A DNA stretch of 64,000 bases, from assembly GCA_911728455.2 (NCBI GenBank), contig OU452228.1, forward strand, positions 13,406,104-13,470,103, read 5' to 3'. Position 1 is the stretch's first letter. Each line of letters begins with the position of its first letter. Both the position numbers and the translations under genes were made by a program. Of the stretch, positions 13,301 to 23,817 are shown one piece after another. The notes beneath the pieces were generated by a model, which worked only from the letters and a program-made list of their open reading frames with translations, was not told the origin of the DNA and searched no databases. This DNA is from Marthasterias glacialis. Its lineage: Eukaryota; Echinodermata; Asteroidea; Forcipulatida; Asteriidae.

Positions 13301-16300
13301 AGCCAATGACCATAGCCAGAGCCGAAGTCGCTTGGTTCGGACACGGCCCATGTAATGAAATAGACCGGTCCCTTTTTAGTTAATACTAACAATTAACAAT
13401 AACTAACAATACTTTGAAAGTTCAAGTAATCAGGAGTCTTGCACCGCTTACAAATTGTCAGATATAAAGCACACCAACATAGCTAATCCTCAAGTAACAT
13501 TTGAGCAGGAACAAACAGCTCCTTACTTTTCTCAACTGATTGCAGTCCGTCTTGACACTTGTGTCCTTAAGCAAGACACTTAATTATTGCTTTGCCTTCA
13601 GATAGGACCCATGTGGTCCTGTGTGTTGTGTAATGCATGTAAAAGATCCCAGTACACTTATCGATTAGAGAAGGGGTCTGCCTCAGTGTTTCTGGCATGG
13701 TTGACAATTCCATGTGCACAAAGGACTCTGCCCATGTGACCCCCTTAGAAGGGTGTTGGTGCAGTACCCATCAAGGCAAGAGATCGTATACATTCCCAGA
13801 ATCCATAGCAGACCTTCTTTCTGTTCTTCGGCCGCAGCCGAGATGCTTTCAACAATGTCGTGCCAAGTGTCTCTGTCATGCCATAGCAGACCTTAGCCGA
13901 TCAAATATAACAAGTTTTTCATCTGATATGTTTTCGAGCTCCAATAAGTCCGTTGCCATTCTTCATGATCGGATTTATTTCTGCCACTAAAATACCAGGT
14001 CCCATCTACGCGTTCCAAAACTTCCCCTGGACACCGGCCAAGTTCGGACGCTGCAGTTTGTTGGGGAGGGGACCAACCAGTGCAGTATGCCAGCAGTAGC
14101 TATGAACCAGCAAGCCAGTGAAATCATGGCGTTTGATTCGGACGATAGTGAGGAGGAAGAGGAGGTTATATCCCCAGGGACTGGAATAGCTCCAGAGATA
14201 AGACTACAGGTGGATGATGTACCGATGGAGGAAGCTAGCTCGGGTAAGCAAAGTCAGTCACTACTCTCGCTACCGCTAACTACTAAATTATTTGTAGACT
14301 ATAAACCAAAGATTATAGAGCGCCGAAAGGCCCAAGATGGGGAACTGGAGCTTTATCTGTTGTTGGAACATGAAATACAGATGGGCGCCATTTCGGCAAG
14401 TGAATGGTTTGTTTCCCATTGATAGCAATGGTCATACAATGATCTGTACTGATCTATTGTTGTATCAATAGAGTTACTTGCTAAAATGGCGTCCAGTGAG
14501 ATTTCACATTTCAGCCAGAGTTCCCCATCTTGCGCCTTTAGCGCTCTATAATCTTTGCTGTAAACAACTATAGGCCAATCAGTTTTTGAAGTTGTTTACA
14601 GATGTTCAGTGTTTTCTGCCATGACTGGTATGCAATTGTGCTTGCATACGCATCATGTGCAGGCTTTAGTCTGTCATGCTGGTGCCTTGTAGAGTTGCAT
14701 CGACATCGTTGGTCAAAGATGCCCATCTATGATGCAATAACTCTGATGTCGTGGCTGAGCGGTCATGCGCAAATGACTGAAGCTCTGGTGTTTCTGATCA
14801 GCAGAGTGTGGGTTCGAGTCCCGGTCTTGACACCTGTGTCCTTAAGCAAGACACTTAACCATTATTGCTTCGTCCTTCGGATGGGACGTAAAGCCATAGG
14901 TCCCATGTGTTGTGTAATGCACGTAAAAGAACCCAGTGACACTTATCGCTAAGAGAAGGGGTTTGCCCCGGTGTTCCTGACAGTGGCTGCTGAATGCACC
15001 ACAGCACCTTATAAACCCTTATAAGGTGCTACATAAATAGGACTCATACTTCAAAAGCTTCAAAAACCTGTCTTAAAAACAATATAATAAGTGCCTTGAG
15101 TACCTAATTGTTGGTAGATACGTGCGCTATATAAGACTTTGGTACTTTTATTATTATTATTATAATAAAAGATAAATACTGGATGCATTGTATGAAAAAA
15201 TGCTTCTCCAGTAACGGCAGCATATGATTCGTCTATACAATTTGAAGTTAGTCCAGTCATTCTTCAGGAGTCATTCGTTAGCGTGTCATGGCTGAGCGGT
15301 CTAGTGCACCGGACTCAAGTTCTGGTGGTCAAGTCATCAAGGTGTGGGTTCGAATCCCGGTCATGACACTTGTGTCCTTGAGCAAGATGCTTTACTATAA
15401 TTGCTTCTCTTCACCCAGGGGTATCAAATGGGTACCTGCGAGGGTAGAGGTTGATATTGTGTTTGAAAAAGCCTTCGGAGCGCCACAACAGCTCGGGGCT
15501 TTATACTCCTCAGGGAGCTGAGAAAGATTACAAGAATGTTATTGTTCTTGTGTGTAAGGATGTCTTCCCAAAGCCAATAACGTTTATTTCTTTAAACCTT
15601 ACAGAGGAAGACGTGGACAGAATATCTGCCAACAGTAATCCAGATGACATGTCATCCAGAGAGGATCTAGAAGTATTACAACCGACTATGTGGCTGGGTA
15701 CAGAGGATGGATGGTAAGATATCAACAAGGCTTCCACCATATTTCCCCAGTCTTCTTGGAGTTGTTAATATAGACTTGGTGTTGTTGCGATAGATGTAGT
15801 GTAAACTTTTTCTGGTGATGGAGTGTCATCTTTGAACAGTCTAGCACACCAGACTCAAGCTCTGATGTTGTTTGTTTTTTTTATTTATTTCTTGTTTATC
15901 CTGGGTAAACCTTTCAGTAAAACACTGTTTTCCAAAGGTGCCCAGCACTTACAAACATTCATTAAAAATAAAGATTATTTACCAAAATAAAGAGAATTAC
16001 CAAAACATTAAAAAGACAAAACAGAGGGGGAAAAAAAGTGACGCAAGGTTGATACAATCGACACAATATATGTACAGTAAAGTGATGCGTTTCAGTCTCG
16101 GTCATGAAATTTGTCCGCCTGTACGCAATACACTTAAGCATTAAATTCTATGTTGATCAGATGGGACATTAAGCTGTAGTAAGATTATTCTTATCAATCA
16201 ATGTCTTGTCATGTCTCTTCATCTCAGTATTCATATCTACCAGTGTACGGACAACATCCGGACGCGTAAGAGCCGAACAAAGATCCGTCATCCCGCTGCC

Positions 16301-19300
16301 GTGCAGTGCATCCTGTACCTTGACAACAAGGTATTTGTGTCCCTAGCGAACGGGGACCTTACTGTGTACAGAAGAGAACCAGGTCAGTGTTATTTTCAAA
16401 ATCTAGGATGGGGGACAGGCAGAACTTCTCTGGTCCCCGCCTCATGTTTACTCATCCTCTGTCTTACCCCCTGTTGCATCCTTGAGCAAGTTTGATCAAG
16501 GACCAATGGTTAACTAGTTGTTGGTTAGTGACGTATGTAGTGCATGCGCTCTGAAGTTGAAGTGCGAACGACTCTAGTCACGTCACATCCATGCGACCAT
16601 GAGAAAACGGCAAAATCAGCGTTATCACTTTTTATGATAACTAGTCCACTTTGCACTGTGCATATGAAACGGCTATTGGTAACCAGTGATGGGACCAACC
16701 TCGATAGGCTTGTCGCGAAATAGTGGACTAGACTAGTCCAACCATCAGTGACTACTGTGAGTTTGATCAGAGTTAGTCAAACTATGTTTAACTATAACTT
16801 GCTCCTTGTCATGTCTCCATGGTTTGAACCATAGTTTAGATTGGGTGATCATTAGAAGTACAACTTGACAATCGTTCATCTAAGTTACAACAGTGTCGTC
16901 AGAAATGGCTAGTTCAATGACATTGCAATTAGTTCGGTGATCTGTTTCTCGGAAACTATCAAGTTTGATTGACTAAACTTCTTCAACCAGTTGCCGCCGG
17001 GATTCCTTTTTTTTTTGGGTGGAATTGCTGGAATCTTTTTTCTTTGAGGGTACCGCTGGCACTAAGAAACCCTGACTTGACAATGCCAAGACAATAAAGA
17101 TTCTCTTTGTTGGATCGTCCAATTTGTTTCTCGATTGAGAAAATGTCAAATTCGCGCAGTGTGAATTGCAAAACATCGGCTGTTACCTATGGCATAGAAG
17201 TGGCACTAAACACGAAGCTTGGCTTGATTGCCGGCTCACTCTGACTTACCTCCATTCAGCTGAAACACAAAGAATGAACAATGGTGGAAGCCTCTCGATG
17301 CCTCGTAATCCCCTTCTTGGAACAAAAGGACAAAGGTCTATAATCGGGGATTACACAAAAACTGCCTCTCAGTGGCCACAAAATGCGAATATATTCACAA
17401 ACTTTTTTTGTCCTTGTGTGGGTGAGATGAAGCGCTAGACGGCGTGTGTATGGTCTGTGCGTGCTCTGCAGTTGAATGACCGGGCGACCTTCGGTCCGAT
17501 GGTCAAAAATTACACAATGGCATCTTAAGACAGCTTCCGTTTTCCGGCGGGGGTAACCTTTTGCATGTATTCACATCATCCGGTGTCAACTGGTTAAAAA
17601 ACCAGGGTCAGACCTTGCTCCTCCTACAGCATTCTTCCATAAGGGACCCTCATCTATCGTCTAGAAACGTATACCCTATGGCAACTCTAATCTGTGTACT
17701 CTTGTAAGATTGATGTGGCACACCCTTGAGTGAAGTAGTGTTGGTTTTGCTATGCAATGCTGAATCCATCAAGATCAATTCAAACCAGGGTATAGATTCT
17801 GAAGGATTTGAGTTTTTATACAGCGTAATTTTGAAATTATGAAACATGCTCAACATAACCAATCACTTTCAAAAGTGTTTCTGTTTAAAGTGTTTTCGCT
17901 TCAAACAATGCCCAAAAACCAACTATGCAGTTTGTATACTTTCTATTTTGAGTGGAACAATAAAGGAAATGTAGAACTAACTGATAAGACCCTTTCTTTC
18001 AATCTGAAATTTAGGTCATGCCTGGGACACAAAGAACCCCCTGACAGTGACCCTCGGAAGTAGTACCACCCCTATCAGCAAAATGGTATCTGTCTGTAGT
18101 AAACTGTGGTGTGGCTGTCAGAATAACATTATGGTGGTTGATCCCAATACACTCAATGTTGAGGTAAGAACATTTCTGGTTTATTTGTTGAGGGGAATGG
18201 TTTAGTGAATTGGTATTAACAGACTTTGGAAGTCTTGCGTGTAATTGAACTCCGGGACCAAGTTGGTCCCAACCATATTGAGCTTTAAGTGTGTAAGATT
18301 TTGTTTCTACAATTATTTTAGTTTAATGTACTTCATGGCTATAAAGATGAAAGTATATTGTTGGGAAAGTAACATTTAGCGATGAAATATATGAAAGTTA
18401 AATATATTTAACAAACCAATGAAAAAAAACTCAAGACTAAGACTTGACCTCAGTTTCCTGTTACTTGTAACTAATTAAGAATGTTGCCCAACTGACGTTC
18501 AGGTTATCATTAAACCTATGTAATGGTTGCACAAATTAGTGCGTGATTCTCAGTTGGTACTGCATGTAGTCTAGACTCATTGAGGTTGAAGAAGCATCCT
18601 CATCCCAAGTTTTAAATTTTGTTTCAGTGATAATTAACAAGTTATATGATTTACATAGAAATTGAAATTATGTTTATAAAAAAATGGTATGAGTGTTTTT
18701 ATTTTCAAGAATTTTGTATAAATCAAATTTCAAAAGAAGAGTTGATTTCACAAAAAAATGTAGTCTTCTTTGGACTTGTTTACTCATTTTTGATACGGGC
18801 CAGACTTGTACAGCCAGATTGTATGTTTTCTTGCATATGCAAGTGTTCATAAAGAAGGTTGGATAGGAAAGGTAGCAAACACAAACTTGTCAATAATTCC
18901 TTTACAAACCCAAATCTAGAGCAGACTCTGATTTTCCCGAAATTTTTTTCATTTGATTTGAAATGGTTTATTTATAATCAACAATCACAGCCAACAGCTG
19001 AACTATGGCGATATTACATACATAGTTATCGTACAAAATATAAACAAAAGCTTGAAAAAGAGATTAAACCAGAACAAAAAATGTAAACAGTAAACAAAAA
19101 ACAAAAATTAAAAAAATCAAATAAACTGAGTAAAACAAAAAAAGGTTAATCGCTTAACTATTTTCTCCCTCTGCGCTTTTTTCTTTTTTTTGATACCAGC
19201 ATCAATTCTCAGTCAACAATGACTCGCAGAAGACTGTGCACTGCATCGTTAGCAGTGGCTTGGGTGTATGGGTGTCGTTGCAGGCTACAGCAGTCGTCAG

Positions 19301-20473
19301 ACTCTACCACGCGGCTACATGCGAGAACTTGTGTGACGTTGACGTTACGCAGACCGTCTATAAGATGTTAGCTGGTAAGTCTCAAGGACTAGTTTGATGG
19401 TGTTATCACAAATCTTTTGAGATTTTATTCTCAGCGAGGCAAAACTTGAATTATTGTTGACCTCTTTTTGGATTGATATGTTGGAGGTCACGCTCAATTT
19501 TTTTGGCAAACAGCGTCAAACTTTCATGTATATCAAAGTAGAGTAGAGATCCCTGTTTTTTCAGCTGTTATTTGTTCCTAAAAACAAATGCAACATGTTT
19601 TTTTTTTTTATGAAGAAAAAATCATGGAAGCAATCAAGAGACCTTTTTGAATGGAGGGTTTTTGTTTATCGAGGTTGATTCTTGTTTTTTCTTTTTGAAA
19701 TCTCATAAAAAATCTTTATGAAAAGTTATTATTTATTCTAAAAAATTTAAGTGATTTTTTATTAAGGGAAAATCATGGAAGCAAACAAGTGACTTCTTTC
19801 AAAAGAAGGGTTTGTGTTAACGGAGATCAAAAGATTCTCTTTTTTTTCTATATGAAATTTCACAAACAAGGTATTTAAAAAAAAAGAATTATTATGAATT
19901 TTCCTCGACTGTAAATATATTTTTGAAGTAATTCTTATCTGTTTTTGTTTTACGAAGATGGTTTCCCAGTGGCATAAATTATTTAGAATTTTGTTTTGCT
20001 TTTAACTATCAGGCTCCGATGCTATTATCAGGCAGCACAAAGCAGCCTGCCTCCGAATCACTGCACTCTTAATCTGCAAGGAACTTCTCTGGGTGGGTAC
20101 CAGTGCGGGTGTGGTCCTCACCCTCCCCCATCCCAAGATCACCACAACGACAACCTCCGCACGTGACATTGCCGTCCCAAATGGCTCCGGTCAGGGTCAC
20201 ACTGGACATGTAAGATTCTTAACAGCTGTTGATATTCCATCAGGGAAGTCCACAGCCTCTCATAGGAAGATCAGCGAACAGGTGTTTGAACGGCCAAAAG
20301 GTTTAGCCCCTCCGGATTTAGAACACCGAAGAGCATCTGCCACGGCTGCCATCGTGTCAAGTATGATGGTAATAAGTGGTGGGGATGGCTATGAGGACTT
20401 CAGTGCGACTACTCCTAATGAAGCGGCGGGCAAAGAAGACAGTACGAATCACTTATTATTGTGGCAAGTCTGA
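7165..20473 (+). CDS. ARHGEF17: ARHGEF17 orthologue (Rho guanine nucleotide exchange factor 17), 3' part, 11 exons
   Basis: Rho-family guanine nucleotide exchange factor; the vertebrate protein activates RhoA at the actin cytoskeleton and cell junctions. Exons read on the plus strand: 7165-7366, 8433-8554, 11021-11112, 12395-12558, 13051-13166, 13999-14243, 15605-15713, 16228-16382, 18015-18163, 19200-19374 and 20013-20473. All introns are GT-AG and every phase joins in frame, giving about 662 residues and a TGA at 20471-20473. The order of motifs follows the vertebrate protein as I remember it: PH-domain end (KYKLAWKLLLEDVEIVK), PIMKTRSGMQFSCAAP, DVWVCNSDGYVGQ, an acidic linker, MWLGTEDG, VFVSLANGDLTVYRRE, KLWCGCQN, the propeller blades, and a tail with ISGGDGYEDF and DSTNHLLLW. 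The catalytic DH domain and most of the PH domain are not seen; the first exon starts inside a codon, so more exons lie upstream, probably outside the window. The linker is shorter than in human. Confidence 0.95.
7461..7812. mobile_element. MITE, copy 2, in ARHGEF17 intron
   Basis: Same family as 4409-4769, starting GCCCCAGCTCAAC, 94 bp after an ARHGEF17 exon. The right inverted end is missing. About 60 extra bases at 7725-7785 (GCTGCGCTATACAAAT and T/A-rich triplets) look like a separate L2-type tail inserted in it. Confidence 0.7.
8433..8554 (+). CDS. ARHGEF17: ARHGEF17 exon b (helical linker)
   Basis: Encodes a helix starting GLDEVLKELTETVNKRL and a strand KVELTATT. Phase 0 at the acceptor; the donor GTAAGA at 8555 splits the last codon after two bases, which the next exon completes as His. 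Confidence 0.9.
8868..9150. mobile_element. Foldback element with a tRNA-like core
   Basis: Inverted arms of about 60-80 bp (AGCACTGTATACTCAGTACT and its complement) enclose a minus-strand tRNA-like segment at roughly 8975-9045. That core has an A box (TAGTCTAGTTGGTAAGAC), a B box (GGGTTCGAATCCC) and acceptor halves TCTCGG/CCGAGA, with a Ser-like anticodon loop CTAGAAT. The anticodon stem has one mismatch and the first acceptor pair is lost, so I do not call it a working tRNA gene. It lies in ARHGEF17 intron 2. Confidence 0.8.
10703..10930 (+). mobile_element. tRNA-headed SINE, body type A (intron 2)
   Basis: Head TGTCGTGGCCAAGCGGTCTA resembles a Leu/Ser tRNA with A box; then the shared TTGAGCAAGACAC stretch and GAGAAGGGGTTTGCCCC. 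Diverged, same family as 14747-15040. Confidence 0.8.
11021..11112 (+). CDS. ARHGEF17: ARHGEF17 exon c
   Basis: Encodes FILLFQSQEARQTFENDF and a lysine-rich helix, matching the stretch before the propeller in vertebrate ARHGEF17. The acceptor follows a T-rich tract ending CTAG; the donor is GTAAGG. Confidence 0.92.
12395..12558 (+). CDS. ARHGEF17: ARHGEF17 exon d (propeller start)
   Basis: Encodes PIMKTRSGMQFSCAAP and DVWVCNSDGYVGQ, the most diagnostic ARHGEF17 strings in the gene and the first blade of the WD40-like propeller. Acceptor TTACAG, donor GTAAGC. Confidence 0.96.
13051..13166 (+). CDS. ARHGEF17: ARHGEF17 exon e
   Basis: Continues the first blade with VCLLSLTPEPTV and CSARILCIAPVPG. 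Acceptor CCTGCAG, donor GTGAGT. The last codon (Arg) is shared with the next exon. Confidence 0.95.
13222..13348. mobile_element. 127-bp MITE with GGCCGTGTCYGAA ends (intron 5)
   Basis: Inverted ends GGCCGTGTCTGAA and TTCGGACACGGCC, plus a second inner pair around GGCTATGG/CCATAGCC. No coding capacity. Confidence 0.75.
13547..13705 (+). mobile_element. 5'-truncated SINE, body type A (intron 5)
   Basis: Starts inside the head at CTTGACACTTGTGTCC and carries AGCAAGACACTTAA and GAGAAGGGGTCTGCC. The tRNA A box is absent. Confidence 0.75.
13999..14243 (+). CDS. ARHGEF17: ARHGEF17 exon f (acidic linker)
   Basis: Encodes the variable, probably disordered linker inserted in the propeller. It carries the acidic run FDSDDSEEEEE, comparable to the FDSDSDDE patch at this place in the human protein. 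The least conserved visible exon; assigned by phase and by the acidic patch. Confidence 0.85.
14291..14572. mobile_element. Foldback MITE (intron 6)
   Basis: Two ~90-bp arms share AAAGATTATAGAGCGC, AAGATGGGGAACT and GGCGCCATTT in opposite orientation. It sits 48 bp after ARHGEF17 exon f and extends that exon's reading frame only by chance. Confidence 0.8.
14747..15040 (+). mobile_element. tRNA-headed SINE, body type A, best-preserved copy (intron 6)
   Basis: Head TGTCGTGGCTGAGCGGTC with B box GGGTTCGAGTCCC, then TTAAGCAAGACACTTAACC, CTTCGGATGGGACGTAAAGC, GAGAAGGGGTTTGCCCCGG and a tail TTATAAGGTGCTACATAAAT. The tail resembles the 3' ends of L2/CR1 LINEs, which probably supply the reverse transcriptase. 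Confidence 0.85.
15085..15172 (+). repeat. L2/CR1-like 3' tail fragment
   Basis: TGCGCTATATAAGAC followed by ATT triplets, the usual end of L2-type LINEs and their SINEs. Only the tail is present. Confidence 0.55.
15284..15545 (+). mobile_element. tRNA-headed SINE, body type B (intron 6)
   Basis: The same head as the type A copies (CGGACTCAAGTTCTGG, GGGTTCGAATCCC, TTGAGCAAGA) joined to another body: ATGGGTACCTGCGAGGGTAG, GTTTGAAAAAGCC, GGGAGCTGAGAAAGATTACA. It ends 60 bp before ARHGEF17 exon g. Confidence 0.8.
15605..15713 (+). CDS. ARHGEF17: ARHGEF17 exon g
   Basis: Encodes SSREDLEVLQPTMWLGTEDG; the MWLGTEDG strand returns to the propeller core. Acceptor TTACAG, donor GTAAGA. The split last codon becomes Cys. 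Confidence 0.94.
15824..16190 (+). mobile_element. SINE split by a T/A-rich insertion (intron 7)
   Basis: The head (CACACCAGACTCAAGCTCTG) stops near 15870 and the SINE resumes near 16086 with TTTCAGTCTCGGTCATGA and GATGGGACATTAAGC. The ~215 bp between start T-rich and end A-rich, with TTTATCCTGGGTAAACC, like a fragment at 50.3 kb. Confidence 0.65.
16228..16382 (+). CDS. ARHGEF17: ARHGEF17 exon h
   Basis: Encodes IHIYQCTDNIRTRKSR, CILYLDNKVFVSLANG and DLTVYRRE, a propeller blade nearly identical to vertebrate ARHGEF17/ARHGEF10. Donor is GTCAGT. Confidence 0.95.
16484..16804. mobile_element. MITE, GAGCAAGTTYGATCA family, copy 1 (intron 8)
   Basis: Starts GAGCAAGTTTGATCA and ends AACTTGCTC, with CTT on both sides as a possible 3-bp target duplication. 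About 80% like the copy at 21867-22198. Confidence 0.8.
16985..17595. mobile_element. Possible DNA element with AACCAGTTG ends (intron 8)
   Basis: AACCAGTTGCCGCCGG at the left faces CCGGTGTCAACTGGTT at the right. The interior is more CpG-rich than its surroundings and holds frames on both strands that resemble nothing known. The short imperfect ends leave this uncertain. Confidence 0.4.
18015..18163 (+). CDS. ARHGEF17: ARHGEF17 exon i
   Basis: Encodes AWDTKNPLTVTLGS, PISKMVSV and KLWCGCQN, a conserved blade. The exon starts after TTTAG and ends at a GTAAGA donor in phase 0. Confidence 0.94.
19200..19374 (+). CDS. ARHGEF17: ARHGEF17 exon j
   Basis: Encodes GLGVWVSLQATAVVRLYH and VYKMLAG, matching the vertebrate blade with GVWV and HRMLAG. 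Starts in phase 0 after ATACCAG; donor GTAAGT. Confidence 0.95.
20013..20473 (+). CDS. ARHGEF17: ARHGEF17 last exon
   Basis: Encodes AIIRQHKAACLRITALL, ELLWVGTSAGVVLTL, QGHTGHVRFL, ISGGDGYEDF and the terminal DSTNHLLLW before TGA at 20471-20473. The ending is the same as the vertebrate C-terminus apart from one Gln for Arg. The stretch between HTGHVRFL and the SGGDGYEDF box differs freely, as expected for a loop. Confidence 0.97.
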
Positions 20474-20902
20474 AGGGACAGGCAGTGATGCTGGAGAGCA
20501 TGTTAATGAAGCTTTTTTTGTATCCCTACCCCAGCTGCATTATGAAGGTAGTCTCCTTGGTACTGGAATGTAGTTTTCCATTGATACAAGTCGCTGGATA
20601 GCAGAGGACGATGAGTAAGGCTTGGATCAAGCTTCCGAATTGGTGCAATTGATGCGACTCAAGACGTCCGTACAGGATGCCTCCAAGTGACATGAGTTTA
20701 TATGATCATGGTTGTGTAGAACGTACAAAGAATTTGTATTGAACCATTGGACCATCAGTAGATGTATACATCTTAGAATCACATCAGTCTACTTATATAA
20801 CATTAAATCCTTTTTCTTCTACTCGGTGTACTCAAGGATGTTCTCTAATGAAGTATATTTTCCACGTAATATTTTTTAACTTTTCAGGGCTTGCAAATTG
20901 TT

Positions 20903-20908
20903 AATAAA
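20903..20908 (+). terminator. Candidate poly(A) signal of ARHGEF17
   Basis: First AATAAA after the stop codon, 430 bases downstream. A second AATAAA lies at 21412-21417. Either could end the transcript; the sequence does not decide. Confidence 0.4.
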
Positions 20909-21866
20909 AAATAGTACTTGTCCTTTTGGGAAAGACTCTGATTGTCTAGAATTTGACTTCAGTTCCTTCCCCGACGAACCAATTTGTTTCTTTGACTTGT
21001 GCTGCTTATCCACCTTTTACAACTCCACAAATGAGGACAACACATTTTGGGCCAAGCAGTTTGTTGTTATGTCCGCAAAACTATGTTTAGTTTGACAAGA
21101 CGAGTGCATGCTTGAAATATAATGATTCTGATTTTACTCACTTATTATTTGTCCAAGTGAGAAGTTTTTTTTGTTTTTTTGAAAGAACTCACGCGTATTA
21201 TTTTAGCTATTTGGAAATGCTGGTGAAAACAGCCTCGGAAACATGTCCAGAGTTCCTGTGACAGCTGTGATTCGTTAGTTTGAGTTTGTTGGGAACATTG
21301 TTTGAAACAGTGTAGACCATTACACACAGTGCTCGATTGACCTATGATCGAAAATCTAATTTGCATATTGATCACGTGCCTCTGTTGCAAAAGTTTGCTT
21401 GCACTGGTAAAAATAAAATGGCGTCATTAATTTAAGAATTTTTTTAACTGGAAGAAGCCAGATTTCAAACAAATTTGATTGAATTCAACCTGTATGAGTG
21501 ACTTTAGTCATGAAATAGGACCCCATCTCGGCAGCTGATAATCTGTGGAAATATAACTTTCAAGTTTGTTGGCTTTTGTACCCCCTGCAAAAAAATGTCT
21601 TGTTTGCGCAATACTCGTTAAGTGGTTCAGCTGGTAAACGTATAGTTCGTGATAATTACATATCATACAGTCATGGACTTCAACTGCTTGTTACATAATT
21701 GCGTTAAAGTTTTGGTAGAATTTGGTAGCCAATCGATTACAGAGTTTGTGACCGCTCGTTTATATTCAGTGATATTCCGCTATGTAATGGTCTGTTCTGT
21801 TTGTAACTCGATGCATTACACATACACACATACACACACTCATGTATTGGTTGCATGCATAGGATT

Positions 21867-22198
21867 GAGCAAGTTCGATCAAGGACCAATGGTTAACTCG
21901 TGGTTGGTTAGTGACGTACGTAGCGCATGCGCACTTAAGTTGAAGTGTGAACGACTCTAGTCATGTCACGTCAATGCGACCACGAGAAAACGATGAAATC
22001 AGCGTTATCACTTTCCTGATAACTGGTCTCTTCGGCACTGTGCTTATGAAACAGCTATAGGTAACCAGTGATGCGACAAACCTCCACAGGCTGATGGCGA
22101 ATAGTCACCTGGACTAGTTCTAACCATCGTCAACTAGCATGGGTTCGATCAGAGTTAACCGAGCAATGGTTAACTATGGCCCATGATCGAACTTGCTC
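21867..22198. mobile_element. MITE, GAGCAAGTTYGATCA family, copy 2
   Basis: Inverted ends GAGCAAGTTCGATCA and TGATCGAACTTGCTC are perfect. The interior matches the intron 8 copy (GACCAATGGTTAACT, GGTTAGTGACGTA, GAAATCAGCGTTATCACTTT). Confidence 0.85.
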
Positions 22199-23249
22199 GT
22201 TGATGCCCACTTCTTTCTCCATTATGTCTGTGTGTAAGTTGACATTAATTCCTAAAAGGTATTTACATTGAGACCAATTAACCTGTCGAGAGACTTGTAG
22301 CTTCTTGCGGGAAAAACCGACAAGAAAAACCTGGTCATAGCATTCCCTATGAACATCAGATAATCACTAGAGCAAGTCTGAACGATGTAGGGCCTGGGTT
22401 ATGGTGGTATTGTGCCACACACAAACTCACTCACCAACAACATATTTCAGCTGGTAACCTATTTCTACTATTAAGCAAAATTGTGTGCGCAGAGCAAGTC
22501 AATCAAATTGGCTCCCCATTGTAAGTTGTAGTCTAAACTTTTTCAGAGAAGAAGAAAACCTAACATATTTTTATCCTATTAAACTCATTATTGTACTCTG
22601 ATTTGGTGATCACTGCCTGTATATGTGTGGACACACACTTGTAAACTTACAGGCTAAGATGTGAATATTACCATAGTATACATATTGATTATCTAAACTT
22701 CAGATGGTAGGTACATATTGCCATGCTGGTCATGGCAATGTTTCTTTTTGTGTAGAATGCATCCCCCATCTGCATGCGCAGGAACATTTATCGTTTTGCC
22801 TCTTCACATTTGCATACTTTTCCGTACATTTAGATAGCAGACTGATACAGAAGCATATTATTAAATGTTGAGTCTAGGTAATGACTAAGGGTTAGGTTAC
22901 ATTAAGCTAGTCTGTATGCATTGATAATCGGATAGAAGATAGGTTCTCAAATGCTTACTCTCTTTGAATCAATATAAGGTACAGCATTGGTAGTGAGGGT
23001 AAAACTGCTACCACCAGTTTTCACTGTAGTGAAAATGGATAACGAACAATTTAGAACAGTCCCCCTTTTCACAAATTCAAAGACAAGGTGTTCAACTAAA
23101 GATAAGAACACTGCAAGAAAATGATTTCACTGGGAGAACTAATTCACGTCAAGAATTTATGTTCTTGATACTTTGACAAGATGCTTTCTCGCCCAGTGCT
23201 GTACTGGATGTTAAAATAAGTCAATGTTTGCTCTTTCTCAATCCCATTA

Positions 23250-23466
23250 GAGCCTTCTCACTGATGTCACATTTCTACAGCTACGGCGTAGGTCCGCCAT
23301 ACTGGAAATACTATGCACGTGTAGGATACGTACGCGTAGTGCCATCCAGCGTTGTTTGGAAGAGCATGTACACGCAGTTCTGGTAACGTGTGTGCCTGAT
23401 GTGCACATGTAAGTGCCCCAGCATGGGGAGCGATAAAATGGTGACATCATCTATCTGAGAAGGGTC
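23250..23466. mobile_element. Possible MITE with AGRCCCTTCTCA ends
   Basis: GAGCCTTCTCACTGATGTCAC faces GTGACATCATCTATCTGAGAAGGGTC. Ends are imperfect; the interior is CpG-rich relative to its surroundings. Confidence 0.4.
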
Positions 23467-23817
23467 TATGGACTGCCAGTTGTTGTCATTTTGTGGTCAA
23501 TGGGAGACTCGGGACACTAGATGGCAGCAGACAGACCAGGTAATTTTCCATTGTGCTTGTTTTTCTGGGTATGCACACAGTTTCAAGAGCAATGGATATT
23601 ACCCTTTAAGTTTGATGCCACCCAGGGTTGCAAAATTCTCCCATTCTAATGTGCATTCAATTGTTCCTTTGCACAGGGTAAGATATTTTGTAATTCTTGC
23701 AAACTCTGTGAAGCTTTAGAGGACATAGTTTGCGTATAAAACCCACCTTTAAATAAACGTTTGTCGCAGCTGATGCTCTCTTCTTTATTTCCTCTTGTTT
23801 TAACGGTTATTTATTTT

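Noticed and set aside
14087-14422. Single 111-codon protein from the ATG at 14087
   Set aside because: The first part is ARHGEF17 exon f; the rest is intron and MITE sequence read past the GTAAGC donor.
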